From positions 24,890,553-24,954,552 of the forward strand of contig NC_044209.1 in NCBI RefSeq assembly GCF_900880675.1: DNA of 64,000 nucleotides, written 5' to 3'. Shown here one piece after another: positions 48,939 through 61,300 of this stretch. Position 1 is the stretch's first letter. Every line of letters begins with the position of its first letter. The DNA is from Sparus aurata (Eukaryota; Chordata; Actinopteri; Spariformes; Sparidae). The translations under genes were made by a program, and so were the position numbers. The notes below the pieces were generated by a model that saw only the letters and a list, made by a program, of their open reading frames with translations, made no database searches and was not told the DNA's origin.

Positions 48939-49514
48939 CAGGGGTACTCAAATACAAATCTTAAGGGGCCATTTTTTTCAATGACTTAAAGGTCCATGTA
49001 TTGATGTCGGTCAAGCCAATAATACTGTATATATATATATATATATGATATGACGATTTCAGTGCATTAATTTTTCTTGTTCTTACCTCTGAATTTTGAG
49101 GAAATGTTTCTTCAAAATTCTTATGCTTCGTCTCATAATGCCGTTTCAAATTGGAAATCTTCATCACAGCTTTAGTCTCCTGGCATATTAAGCACATGGG
49201 TCGTGTGCTGGTTGGAGGGAGAATGAATGCACATTTTTCAGAACTTGAAAAAACTTGGAACACACCATTTTCGTGCCATCTTGGCTCCTACAGCCGGCAA
49301 AATGCGAACTGCTCCAAAAAGGAAAATGAAAGTTAAAAATTGCGCTCGCAGCAGTGAGTGACCCAGCTGTCTGTGTATCGCTGGCATGGAGACAAGTCCC
49401 GGTATACACGTGCCGACCCAACCAAACATATGGTGAAGGAATAATAGTTCGGGGGCCACAAATAGGCGGCCTGCAGGCCGGATGCGGCCCGGGGGCCACC
49501 TTAGAGGACCACTG
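48939..49514 (-). mobile_element. hAT-Charlie fragment with BED-type zinc finger
   Basis: The ends are CAGGGGTACTC and, inverted, CAGTGGTCCTC. A minus-strand frame (48961-49263) reads MCLICQETKAVMKISNLKRHYETKH, a C2H2/BED-type finger (C-x2-C ... H-x4-H) typical of Charlie-type transposases. Only the N-terminal part remains. No clear 8-bp duplication was found at the edges. It interrupts the LINE at 48647-50039, so it is younger than the LINE. Confidence 0.75.
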
Positions 49515-50039
49515 GTGAATATGGATAAATAAAGATAAATATATAGGACTGTATATGGCATTGTGTTTTTATACAGTGGATAAATGACATTAGCAGAAAT
49601 TAGCAGTTAAATTAAATGAAATTACTGCACTTAAGTGGTGGATCAAGTTATTGCACAGGTATGTATGAGTAGATTATAAATTGCACAGTACTACCACTCC
49701 TTCCCTTCTGTCCTCTTTACCCTATTTCCTACATTTCCTTTATTTCCTCCTCCCCTGAGTGAGGAGTTGTAGAGTATGATGGCATGAGGGACAATGGAGT
49801 TCTTGAGTCTGCTGGTCCTACACTTGGGAAGGAGCAGCCTTCCAATGAACAGGCTCCTCTGGTTGCTGATGACGGTGTGCAGGGGGTGGCTGGCATTGTC
49901 AATAATGTCCAGCAATAGTTTGTCCAGTGTCCTCCTCTCTGCCACCTTCACCAGTGAGTCCAGCTTCATGCCGACCACAGAGCTGGCCCGTCTGATCAGT
50001 TTATCCAGTTTGGAGGTGTCCTTCTTGGATATGCTTTAA

Positions 50040-50280
50040 AAAAGGCCCACAGAAGCGGAGAAGGGGTGGTGGTCACTTGTAGATTTCCGAAGATCGAATG
50101 CTCGATAGGATTTGAGAACACCAGGGAGCGGCCGCCCTGGTTCGGACGCAGGCTTGAGATCTGTTTCAATAAAGATTGCTCTATCATTCCACCCAGTCTT
50201 GCCTCCGCAGATTCTTTTATTAAAATACTAAACACCAACACCTCTGATGAAGACAGCCTAGAAACTACATCCACACCTTA
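50040..50280 (+). repeat. LTR-like segment 2
   Basis: Carries TTTCAATAAAGATTGCTCTA followed by CCACCCAGTCTTGCCTCCGCAG, matching segment 1 at 48150-48210, with a different upstream half. It directly abuts the 5'-truncated end of the LINE. Probably the other LTR, or another copy, of the same element. Confidence 0.4.
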
Positions 50281-50315
50281 GCTTTCTCATATCATTCATA
50301 GGCGAAACATATATA

Positions 50316-51195
50316 TCAGAGGAGGCTCGTCCATAGAGGCAGAGGAGGTTGGTCCTCCTCTATTTTTGAGAGGCAAGAGGAAGACCAATTTTTTTTTTAA
50401 GAAACTGGTTGATTACCAAATCTCAGTATCATTTATAAAATACTATATATATATTATATCATAAAAAAAAGTTTCTTCTTTGGAAGAAAATCCACTTAAA
50501 ACGGTTCAACAACGACAGCTGCAGACGGAGGAGACAGAGCAGTCTGTGAGAGGAGCAGGGAGCAGGAAGGTGGGGGCTAGAGAAGGACTGAGGGCTTCTG
50601 TCCTCCGTGGGAGGGATCTCCTTCCATTCACTCAATGCATTTTTTCATGCTGATCTATGATTGGCTAAGACACGTAAAATGACGCGCTAAGGGAGGACGT
50701 CCTCCCTTACCAATCAGCAACCAGAATACAAGATTGACAGCAGGTTGGTCCAATAACAGTTCCTAAATTTCATTCTCACATTTATACAAACGTAAACAAA
50801 AATACTTCTATGTATTTTACAGCTTTCACTGCCAGCCATGCTCGGACAAGAAATATGGAGTTTTCAGCTATATTGGAATTGGTTTCAAAGGAAATATAAG
50901 CACATTTCTGAAAGAAAAAAAACTGTTCGGAGAAATCAGAGAGAGGCAGTCAGAAAGATAATTCATAGTTTTCGTCTCGTTCGTCCTGCTGGAGGACATA
51001 ATGTTAGCGGCACGACCGGGACACAATACAGAGCAGCAACACAGTTGTTTTGGGCGACTGTAATGAGTGATGTCGTGTGCTGTCGTGAAGTATGTACATT
51101 GACTGCTGCGGTAGAGCAGTTGCCACACAGGTGACTGGGGATTGAATCCCGGAAGGGGTACACATTGGTATTTTTTTTGTCCTGTATATTAGCCC
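50316..51195. mobile_element. hAT-like element, copy 2, inverted and truncated
   Basis: Starts CAGAGGAGGCTCGTCC beside ATATAT and aligns in reverse complement with 22298-23357. Shared features include the CCTCTATTTTTGAGAGGCAAGAGG hairpin-like block, the AGAGCAGTCTGTGAGAGGAG stretch and the tRNA-like segment. Homology ends near 51195, so the second terminus is missing. Confidence 0.75.
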
Positions 51196-51715
51196 ATTGT
51201 ACATTATTAGCCGGCCGGGGACACACTGGCCCATGTTAACCGACTGTGTCGTTCACACACCAACAGCCAACATCTGACAGGCACGTTTGAGGAGCGGTTC
51301 ACCATTACTCTCCTGCCTGTCAGGTCGCACTCGAGGATCAACACTTTTTGTCTGGCATGACGGCGACGCGCAGGAGCGCAGCAGCTAACGTGAGTAGTTC
51401 AAAAACCTTCTTTTTCATAAACTCTGTGTACACAAACAATGTTCTCAATGCTCTTGTTCATGAGTAGAGACCCTGGTGATACTACGAGCAAAGTTTCATG
51501 TTGTGTCGAGCCTTCTTAGTGTTCTAAAAATAGCGATTTTGATGCTAGCATGTCTTGCCCCATGCACTCCCGTTCAAAATTAACGTGCCCAAAACCGAAA
51601 CTACGGTAAATCTTAAAAGTGCCTCTTTCGTCGTAATTATGCTTTCACACGAAGGTTTGACTCATATTCAATCCCAAATAAAGCCTTGGTTGCTTTTTGG
51701 CAAGAGTTTCGCTTT
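51196..51715. other. Unassigned repeat-like DNA
   Basis: GC-richer than its surroundings; contains CTAACGTGAGTAG and a CGGTAAATC / GCTTTCACACGAAGG stretch that looks like transposon noncoding sequence. No convincing frame. It ends at 51716, where the duplicated 5' flank resumes. Confidence 0.3.
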
Positions 51716-52870
51716 AAATGATGTAATCAATATAAGCAGCAAATAACTTTAATCAGTGGTGGAAAATACTAGTGTCAGTCATTTGGACACTTTTATTATG
51801 GACACCACCTGCTCAAATCAGTATGCATCCTAAGAGCCAACTCAAAAGGACTCGACATAAATTAAGAAAAAATTTGAACAGTTCACCCTCTTTCTGATAG
51901 GGGTTTAGTGTTTCCATGTGAATATGTGTGGATGCCACTTTGACTCAAAAAGGCAATAAATGACCTGACCCCTTAAGATTGTCTAGGGCACTGGTACTTG
52001 AATAAATGTCACCTTCTTCATATCAAATGCAGTAACTGGAGAAGTTCATTTTGTTCAACTTATTTTGGTCCTGATCTCAAAGGAGTTGCCAACTGTTTTC
52101 GTATCCATTTAGGGAGTTATCCAAAAGATTCCTGTTTTTAATAGAGGCATATGAGATGTGCCAGTCCGCTGTAATCGTAAACTAGAAACATTTGGGGACA
52201 TTTCCAAAACTAAGGTCTTTGCATTCATCTGACATAACTCACAAACAGTGATGCAATTTAAAATCCACCAGTGCTGTGCTCTGACTTTCATTTATAAAGT
52301 CAAATAGAGCAAAACCGCATCTATACATTCCACGGTAATAATATAAGTACAACCTCTATGTTTGTACTAAAGATGTACTTTATTATTCAATAAACATGTG
52401 TATACAACTACAACGCTCATATCAGTGTCATTTATGGGTGAACTCAAGTGTCTTGAAATTGAACACTAATGGATTTTGGAAGACTTTTCAAAACCAACCC
52501 AGCTGTCCATTCATTTAAGGAAAGATGTTCAAAACAAATACCAACGCCAGTGTCGCTTAAATCAAGGATTATACTGATTGAAATTCTACACAAACCACAT
52601 TCTGCACGATGACATGAATAATTGAATTTGGCCATTACTGCCATGTCTGCACATGAGGGGGGAGGTGAACCAACATTTGAAGCAGCAAGCCTGTAACTTA
52701 CAAGAAAGCTCAGAACAGAAATGCATAAGCAACTGCTTCTTTCTCGATAAGTAATTTGACATTCATGCTTCCATAAGCCTTATTTTGTTGACTGGAATAT
52801 TTTCATGTTCTCACATAGCAACTTTTGCAAGTGCAATTTCAGCAACTCTTTGCTCTGTGCTGCAATTCCT
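51716..52870. other. Duplicated 5' flank of gene D, no gene seen
   Basis: Homologous to 7610-8640 and 31200-32340. No gene content recognised. Confidence 0.6.
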
Positions 52871-53220
52871 ATTTTGAGGAACTGAAGGGAGACTTGGGTC
52901 ATAGGTAACATGCCTTATGAAAGCATTTAATCATGATTTAAATTTAAACAGACACATTGTCCACATTACATTCAAGGTTAAAATCAAATCAAATCAAATC
53001 AAATCAATTGGTAAAACAACACAATGTATCATGTATTTTCTAAGCTGTAGTTGCAAAGAAATATGCAAACCCTGTAATTAAATGTCACTGCCACAAATAA
53101 GCAACAGGATGAAAAGAGGCCATGACCAAACCGAGCGAGAGACTGCTGCTGACCAGGCAATCTCACCCTCTATAAAAGAGGCAGCTCTGAGCTACTGCAT
53201 TAACTGAAGCTCCATCACAG
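52871..53220 (+). promoter_or_regulatory. Gene D promoter and noncoding exon 1
   Basis: TATA box TATAAAA at 53171-53177, TCAAA repeat at 52982-53009, and the proximal block (53090-53156) shared with C. Exon 1 ends at 53220, but the donor is GTCAGT where B and C have GTGAGT. The promoter is better preserved than the gene it serves. Confidence 0.7.
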
Positions 53221-56200
53221 GTCAGTGTTTTCACTCTGACCTCAGTTTTTACTGTTCTTTATTAGTCAGTGAAGTTAATGTGTTGCTAATTACTTTTGCT
53301 TATTGTCAAGAATTATATGGCCACACAGTTACCTGGGTGGTAGTCTTGAATAGACATTATTCCAAAACAATTTTCTTGATATACCCCTATCACATTTAAG
53401 AAGTAGGTTCCTGCAAAAGAAAAGAAAAACACAAAACACAATTTTTTAGTTTGTACTTGCATCTAATAAACACTACGTTTCGTCACATACATACTGACTA
53501 ATCATTAAGAGCAATACTATTTATCTGCCAATGAGGGCAGTTGAGCGGATGGAAGAGTATTTTACTGGTTTCATGATTGACTTTGACTTTAATGATTCAA
53601 TTCATTACAGTTTGAATATATTTTATAAGTCTATAAACATTTTGCCATCTTTACCTTCATCTGTTTTCTAATTGGCAACATTTCCACAGAAAAAGTGTGA
53701 AATTAGAAAAACAATCTGAAACAAGTTATTGTACTCATGTCTAATCATGTGTTTACAGGATCTCCCAACTCCACCAGAGACGCCAACGTTCAGTTGATTT
53801 CGGAACCAGCTGAGGTAAAAGATTTCACCATAATAAACTTTAAATCTCCATAATCAGCTGGGCAGAAGACCATAGCTATGTCATGTCAATATGTTAACAC
53901 TATTGTGGACTTCATCTTTTCAGTCGCCACTAAAGTGCCACCATGAGCACAGACACAAAGATGGAGCAGTATGGCCCGGCGGCAATCTTCCTCCGGAAGT
54001 CAGAGAAGGAGAGGCTTGAGGCACAAACCACTCGTTTTGATGCCAAAACTGCCTTTTTTGTGGCTGAGCCTACGGAGATGTACCTCAAGGGTAAACTTGT
54101 AAAGAAAGAGGGTAGAAAAGCCACGGTGGAAACCGACTGTGGAAAGGTAAGTCATTCACTATTTTACTTTTTTCAACAAAACAACTCAATTTCCATCTAA
54201 GACACCATGTGTATACAAGGATATCATGTACATTTATTTAAAACAATATCTTAGTAAAACATTCAGTTAACTATTTGTTGATCATTGTATTTTAGGCTCA
54301 GACAGACACTGTGAACAACAATGTGATCCATGTGATTAACTTTTCTGTTTGAAATGATTTCTTAGTTGAATACATTATACTGTATTTGCTGTTCAGATGA
54401 TCACAGTAAAAGAGGATGAAATTCATCCCAGGAACCCTCCCAAGTATGACAAAATAGAGGACATGGCCATCATGACCCACCTCAATGAGCCTTGCGTGTT
54501 GTATAACCTCAAAGAGCGTTATGCATCATGGATGATCTACGTGAGTTTCCACACTATGCTAAGTTATTGTACATGTAAATATGTATAGAGTATGTGTACC
54601 TACATGGAAATCAAACAAAATAAAAATAAAATCACACTATGTTTATACTTTTTACTATTTCAGACCTACTATGGACTGTTTTGCGTTGTCGTGAATCCCT
54701 ATAAGTGGCTTCCTGTATATGATACTACATGTGTACAAGCATACAGAGGCAAGAAGAGGATTGAGGCTCCACCCCACATCTTCTCCATCTCTGACAATTG
54801 CTATCAGTTCATGCTCACAGGTAAGATAAAAATATCGGTGTTGGAAGTTAAACACACAGAGGTAAAATCTTCCATTGATATTTATTGAAAGAAAAAGAAG
54901 ACTCATGTCAAGCATTTATGTTTGTGTTTCAGATCGTGAGAACCAGTCTGTCCTGTCCTGTCCTGCTATAACTTTATTGACTTAATGATGATGAAGCAAA
55001 ATCTTGATAATATGTCTTGTGTACCCCAGTGGAGAATCCGGTGCTGGAAAGACTGTCAACACCAAGCGTGTAATCCAGTACTTTGCAACAATTGCAGCTA
55101 TTGGAGGTAAAAAGGCTGAGGCACAAACTAGCAAAATTAAGGTGAAATTGGTTGTGTAAGATGAAAGTGTTTGTCAGGGGGAAAGTTAAATTGAATGTGT
55201 AGCTCATGTAATTCAAATCTTCTCTTGCAGGGCTCAAATTGTTGTAGCCAACCCTCTGTTGGAGGCCTATGGTAATGCCAAGACTGTGAGGAACGACAAA
55301 TCCTCTGGTTTTGTAAGTACTGTAAGAAATATCTTGAGAATTTTTTCGTTCCTATATTTAAAAAAACTGATGATATTAATGATCTGGCTGTCAGGGTACA
55401 TTTGCAAACTGGCAAACTGGCTTCAGCTGATATTGAAACATAAGTTTCAATTATGGTATTCATCACTATCCATTTAAATCATGATCTAGGCTTTGATAAA
55501 GTTAGCAATTTAAATGTCTTCTTAGATCTAATGGAGAAGTCTCGTGTCACCTTCCAGTTGTCTGCTGAGAGGAGCTACCATATCTCCTACCAGCTGATGA
55601 CTGGCCACAAGCCTGAACTCTTGGGTACGTTACTACACCAATTTTAAACGAGACAATATATAAACAATATAAAAAAAACATCAAACAATACTATATACTT
55701 CTACTGTCCTCCTCTATAGCCTCTTCTGATCACCACCAACACCTATGACTACCCAATGATCAGTCAGGGTGAAATCACTGTGAAAAGCATCGATGATGTG
55801 GAGGAGTTCATTGCAACAGATGTAAGAAAACAATTTAGTTAAAGAGATAGTATACAGGGGAAAATGTTTAACATTTAACTTTGCTTAATCTACTCTGCAG
55901 ACTGCTATTGACATCTTGGGTTTCAACGCTGAGGAGAAATTGGGCATCTACAAGCGGACCGGAGCTGTGATTCATCATGGTGGCATGAAATTCAAGCACA
56001 AGCAACGTGAGGAGCAGGCTGAACCAGATGGCACTGAGGGTAATTTCTAAAATAATACACTCTCATTATGCAAGCCTTCTGGTGTGTAAGATACTACACA
56101 AGTCAGTGTGTATTTATAATTCCATGATGGATGGGTCATGTTAATGACCAAACACAAAAACAAAGTATTCCTTCATTCATTCGTTTCTTATAACTTTTTT

Positions 56201-57647
56201 ATTTCTCTCAATCAGAGGCTGATAAAATCGCCTACCTCCTGGGCCTGAACTCAGCTGATATGCTGAAAGCTCTGCTACCCAAGAGTCAAGGTCGGCAATG
56301 AAATGGTGACCAAAGGTCAGACCGTCCCACAGGTAAAAAGAGTGGGTGTTTGAAAGGGAAATGTTTACATTTTCAAATAGAAAAATCACACTCATAAATC
56401 CCCACACTTGAACTCTTATATTTAGGTCAACAATTCTGTCAGCGCTCTGTGCAAATCCATCTATGAGAAAATGTTCTTGTGGATGGTCATCCATATCAAT
56501 GAGATGCTGGACACAAAGCAGGCAAGACAGTTCTTTATTGGAGTGCTGGATATCGCTGGATTTGAGATCTTTGATGTAAGTTTTAGAAAATCAACCTTTC
56601 TGAGAGATTCAAAAGTTCAAACTTATTTGGAATGAAACTAAATGCTTTTCTATAACTACAGTTCAAGAGCTTGGAGCAACTCTGCATCAACTTCACCAAT
56701 GAGAAACTGCAACAGTTCTTCAACCACACAATGTTTGTCCTGGAGCAAGAGGAGTACAAGAAGGAAGGTATTGTTTGGGAGTTCATTGACTTCGGTATGG
56801 ACTTGGCTGCCTGCATCGAGCTTATCGTGAAGGTAACATACCACTTTGTTAAATTAGATAGATTTCTCCATTCAAGTACAAATGTTTGTTTCCTCAGGTG
56901 ATTTTTTTTTCTTACCATGAAATATAAATTCTTCTCAGCCAATGGGGATCTTCTCCATCCTTGAAAAGGAGTGCATGTTCCCCAAGGCCTCTGGCACAAC
57001 TTTCAAGAACAAGCTACATGATCAGCATCTTGGCAAGACCAAGGCCTTTGAGAAGCCAAAGCCTGGAAAGGGCAAAGCTGAAGCTCACTTCGTTCTGTTT
57101 AACTATGCTGGCACGGTGGAATACAATATCAATGGCTGGCTGGACAAGAACAAGGACCCCTGAGCAATTCAGTTGTTCAGCTTTACCAGAAATCTTCACA
57201 TAAGCTGCTGGCGTTACTGTATGCAGCCATGCCTGGAGCTGACGGTAAGAAAGAAAAGTGAGCAGAGTATATACAAACTCTGTATACCCTGTAAAGATGT
57301 TTCAACCTCCTATTTTCTACTGTTGAAGATAGTGAGCATTGGAAAGTTACAGGCAGTGCAGTGACTTTGTAGTGAAAAATCGGTGTGTCTGTTTCAATTG
57401 AGTTGGACCACCTGAGAAACTGGTAACTTCTCTGTGGTAAAATATTCATTTCGGAATTTTTTAAAAAGTGAAATCAACATTCCAGAGACAAAAGGTTATA
57501 ACAGTTACTGCTGTGTAATCCAATGCCAGTAATAACATTCAGTATTTTGCAAAACACTGGCTGCTGGTTGAAATTGAAATAAAAAAATACACATTCAACA
57601 TGGAAGAAAACTTGAACCACTTACTGCAGTGTATTATTATTATTATT

Positions 57648-57679
<32 letters not shown>

Positions 57680-59100
57680 CATTATCATTATTATTATCAT
57701 TATTATTGTTCGGTACCATTAATAAAAATGTCATGTTTTGCAAAATAGAGGCTGCTGGTGGTGGTGGCAGCAAGAAGGGAGGCAAGAAGAAGGGTGGTTC
57801 CTTCTAGACTGTGTCTGCTCTTTTCAGGGTATGTATTGTTTCATATTTTTGGACAACAAATAACAATCTCATCTTGAAATATTGATGAGCTATTATTTTG
57901 TGATACTCATCCACAGGAGAACTTGGGCAAGCTGATGACCAACTTGAGGAGCACTCACCCTCACTTTGTCCGCTGTCTGATTCCCAATGAAACAAAGACC
58001 CCAGGTAAGAAGCACATAACCCAGAATTGTGCACTGTCTGTCACATGGTCGTGTAAAGAAGCGTTTTGATACAATGAATTTGCAATGTGCAGGTCTTATG
58101 GAGAACTTTTTGGTCATCCACCAGCTGAGGTGTAATGGTGTGCTGGGGGGCATCAGAATCTGCTGAAAGGGCTTCCCCAGCAGAATCCTCTACGGTGACT
58201 TCAAGCAGAGATGACTGCAGTTTTCATTATAGGCAAGCCAGGTTGATTTCCGTAGAGGTATTAAGAGGGTAAACACCAAGAAAAAGTGGGAGGAAGATGA
58301 AAGGAAGTATTGAATGCCAGTGTCATCCCTGAGGGACAGTTGTCCCGGTTGTCCTAATATATCCATCATGCACTGAATACTAATTTGCCCCACTTGATAA
58401 CATAGGTGTTCTTCAAAGCTGGTCTGCTGGGTACCTTGGAGGAGATGAGAGATGAGAAACTGGCTGAGCTGGTGACCATGACTCAGGCTCTGTGCAGAGG
58501 ATATGTCATGAGGAAAGAGTTTGTTGAAATGATGGAGAGGAGGTAGGATCATTTTACTGTACCCTAAGCTGTACTGTCCAATTACGTAGTTGATATATAT
58601 TTTAAATTGTTAGACCTAGAAGTTCTACAAAATAATGTTTCTAAAGAATTGACATTTTCTACATCCATCTCATTTTTCCAGGAAGCTATCTACTCTATCC
58701 AGTACAACATCCATCCATTCATTCATGAATGTTAAGAACTGGCCATGGATGAATCTCTACTTCAAGATCAAGCCTCTCCTGAAGAGTGCCGAGACTGAGA
58801 AGGAGCTGCAGCAGATGAAGGAGAACTATGATAAGATGAAAACAGACCTGGCTACTGCCCTGGCCAAGAAGAAGGAACTGGAGGAGAAGATGGTTTCCCT
58901 GCTGCAGGAGTAGAATGACCTGCAATTCCAAGTGGCTTCAGTAAGTAGGAAAGAAAGGAAGTATAATGCTATCACATATATGCTTCACTAGTTGTACCAT
59001 GTGGCTTAAATTATCAGATATCTAGGTGAGATAAGAAGAGGCCACTGACTTCTATTACCAGAGGAAATATCAATCTTTTCAAACTTTTAAATGTATCATA
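53171..59100 (+). pseudogene. myh: Gene D: decayed myosin heavy chain pseudogene, truncated in intron 22
   Basis: Exons 1-22 are recognisable (ATG 53943; P-loop exon 55030-55141; switch II exon 56426-56575). Lesions against gene C: exon 6 donor deleted (about 54954); 11-bp deletion in exon 8 (near 55236); exon 9 shortened and its donor GT lost (55441); exon 11 acceptor changed; 2-bp deletion in exon 13 (near 56275); 1-bp deletion in exon 16 giving TGA at 57161; TAG at 57805 in exon 17; TGA at 58164 and a lost donor GT at 58211 in exon 19; most of exon 20 deleted (58306-58340 remains); 1-bp loss and a small insertion at the start of exon 22; TAG at 58911. Homology stops about 25 bp before the exon 23 acceptor. 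No functional product is possible from the full frame. Confidence 0.95.
57632..57710. repeat. TTA/TTG trinucleotide microsatellite in gene D intron 16
   Basis: About 80 bp of ATT, then GTT, then ATT/ATC triplets, absent from the matching introns of B and C. Confidence 0.92.
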
Positions 59101-59350
59101 TGTAACGCCCGCCAATGTAATAATGTCTGCAAACATAATAAATCCACAAACGTAATACAAATCTGCAGCATTTAATGTTATAAACCCACAAATGTAATAA
59201 ATTTTTCCACAAACGTAATAGCCGCAGCCTACTACAAACGTAACACGGAATTTCCCACAAATGTAATAACTATGACGTTTGCAGGGATTTATTACGTTTG
59301 TGGGGAAGTGAAAATCTTTAATGTAATAACGTCGCACAAATGTAATAATA
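59101..59350. repeat. Irregular array of an ACAAAYGTAATA-type motif at the gene D breakpoint
   Basis: Nine or so direct, degenerate copies of a CACAAAYGTAATAA-like unit (for example 59187-59200, 59207-59220, 59254-59270, 59335-59350) and one inverted copy (59289-59304), with variable spacing. Not a simple tandem repeat; more like subterminal repeats of a DNA transposon. It begins where myosin homology ends. Confidence 0.7.
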
Positions 59351-60380
59351 CAATGAATAATGGTTGTTGTTTGTTTGTTTGCCTATACACCTACTAATAC
59401 TACTGACTGAGGGTGCAAAATCCAGCTGCTGACTCTCCGCAATCACACAACGGATAGTAACGTGAGGTTGGAGGGTTTTCCCCCAAACACCTGTTAATTG
59501 ACAGCGCTGAATAGAGTTTACTGACAGAGGAGACAGATTGTGGTTGACAGAGGGAGATAGCTAGCTTGAAAAAAAAAAAATTCTGTGGAAAACATCGCCT
59601 GACATTTAAATTTAAATTCCCATTGGCAATAGAAATCTGAAAAAATCTGGATTCATTGCTCATTTGTGAACACAACACATATCAGTCTATAGGCAAGAAT
59701 CTAAAGGTTTATTAATTCAATTCAGATTCGCTTTATTGGCATGAATGCCACAACAACAATATTGCTAAAGCACCGAGAACCACGAAAGAGTAGTAGTAGT
59801 TATATTTGCTGTGTGTGTGTGTAATAATAATAACAAAATTCAATCATTAAAGACACCTTCTAGACATGTTTCAAGGTGTAGCCTATAAATACTTTTCTTT
59901 GAATAATAATGTGACTGATATAGTTTTTCACACACAAAAAGTTAAAGTAGGCCCTTATCTTGTTAATATGTCATCCCAAAAGCTTGAAACTCAAACATTA
60001 AAGTGTAGAAACAATATGAAAAACACATTTTTGAGTGGGGAAAATCAATAGACTTGGCAGGTAGTGATGCGTCAGGACTTCTTTGGTTCAGCACCACGGA
60101 CAGCGGTGAGAGAGAGAGAGATGATCCTCACTAGAACGGCCAAGACAGTCATTTTGACTGTTTTCAAATTTATATGTGCAATAACTTTGTTGAATATAAA
60201 AATGCAATACTGCTGTTACATGACTATTCCTGAAAGTGTCTGTATTTTAATTAAGGTGTATAGGTGCCCATTTCCGCCTACCATTTCTCCCGCACGTTCG
60301 CAAAAAGTTACACACATAACATCTGTGGACTCTCCTTACAAAAAGTTATTAAAAGAGTTTTGATATTCCAAACAATACTC
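59351..60380. other. Intergenic DNA with minor repeat fragments, no gene seen
   Basis: About 59715-59790 holds TTCGCTTTATTGGCATGAAT, resembling a fish retroposon 3' end. Near 60081-60103 is TTCAGCACCACGGACAGCG, a motif repeated at 62899 and 63012. The short frames here have no recognisable domain. Confidence 0.4.
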
Positions 60381-61300
60381 AAGTTATGAAATAACAACTT
60401 CCTGTACATTTTGCTCAAAACACGAAGTGTTGCATATCTCCACAATGGTCTGTCTCAATGACATGAAACTCAGGTAACTACTTCCCTATGAGCCACTAAG
60501 GCTCTGTGCAAATTTTTGGCTGATGACCACTAGGTGGCGCTCTTTAAATTGAAGTATTTTATATCTCAACATCGTTTGGTTGGATTAAGACAAGACTTGG
60601 TACAATTTAATTTTTGCCAATGCCCTCCTGAGGACAGCTGACAAACTGTCACCAATCCACCACTAGGTGGCGCTCTGGTGGCATCAAATATTTGTCACTG
60701 TACCCACGCCATAACTATTATGTCAATGAAATTCATAGGCGTGGTATAGACTGGCCCCTGCAACTCACACACCAAAAATGACCAGCAGGTGGTGCCAAAT
60801 AACTCCTACATAATATGGCCCACATTTTAAAACCTTATATCTAAGTGCTCCTGAAATTTAGCTGAATTGTGTGATGTAGGCCACGCCAACTTTCGTGGTA
60901 AATTTCCATTCGCAAAATCTCCAAAAATCAAAAACATACTTTTTCGATTTCACCCATTTGCACCAATCTTTGCATGAAGCATCTCTGGATCCTCTTAACA
61001 AAAAATTATCAAAACAATTTAGATAGTCCAAAAAAATGCCCAAAATATAAAACAACAAATTCCCGCACATTATGTTCATAACAGACAGTCTTGCATATCT
61101 TCATCAAATACAGTCTGATTACCACAACACTTTTGTCAATTGTGTTCCATGGCCCGATGAGGCTTTGCACATAATTCTGTGCAAATTTCCCAATACATGG
61201 CACTTTTATGACTAAATGACGAAAGAACTGCCCGAATGCTTTCACTTTTGAGTGGACAGGCTTTCTCCACCAGAGGGCAGTGCTGCCTTGCTAATGGATA
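60381..61300. repeat. Dispersed-repeat-like region with four CTCF-like motifs
   Basis: Internally similar blocks (CAAAAAGTTATTAAAAGAG against CAAAAAATTATCAAAACAA; TTGCATATCT; GGCTTTGCACA/GGCTCTGTGCA) suggest a repeat present at least twice. CCACTAGGTGGCGCT occurs at 60527-60541 and 60660-60674, CCAGCAGGTGGTGCC at 60782-60796 and CCACCAGAGGGCAGT at 61267-61281, all on the + strand. No gene. Confidence 0.55.

Larger units (their letters stand above)
48647..50039 (-). mobile_element. LINE 3' fragment in the C-D spacer, split by a hAT fragment
   Basis: The minus strand has a C-terminal non-LTR reverse transcriptase region at 49691-49978 (GMKLDSLVKVAERRTLDKLL, then NASHPLHTVISNQRSLF, then LPKCRTSRLKNSIVPHAI). 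It has a fish-LINE-type 3' end at 48647-48715 (TTAGACTTCTCTTTATTGAT, then CCCGCAAGGAAATTGGATTT). A TA tract and a hAT fragment lie between these parts. It is a different LINE family from the one at 5991. Confidence 0.8.

Noticed and set aside
48939..49514. An 8-bp target duplication for the hAT-Charlie fragment
   Set aside because: The flanks ATATAGAG and GTGAATAT do not match, so none is claimed.
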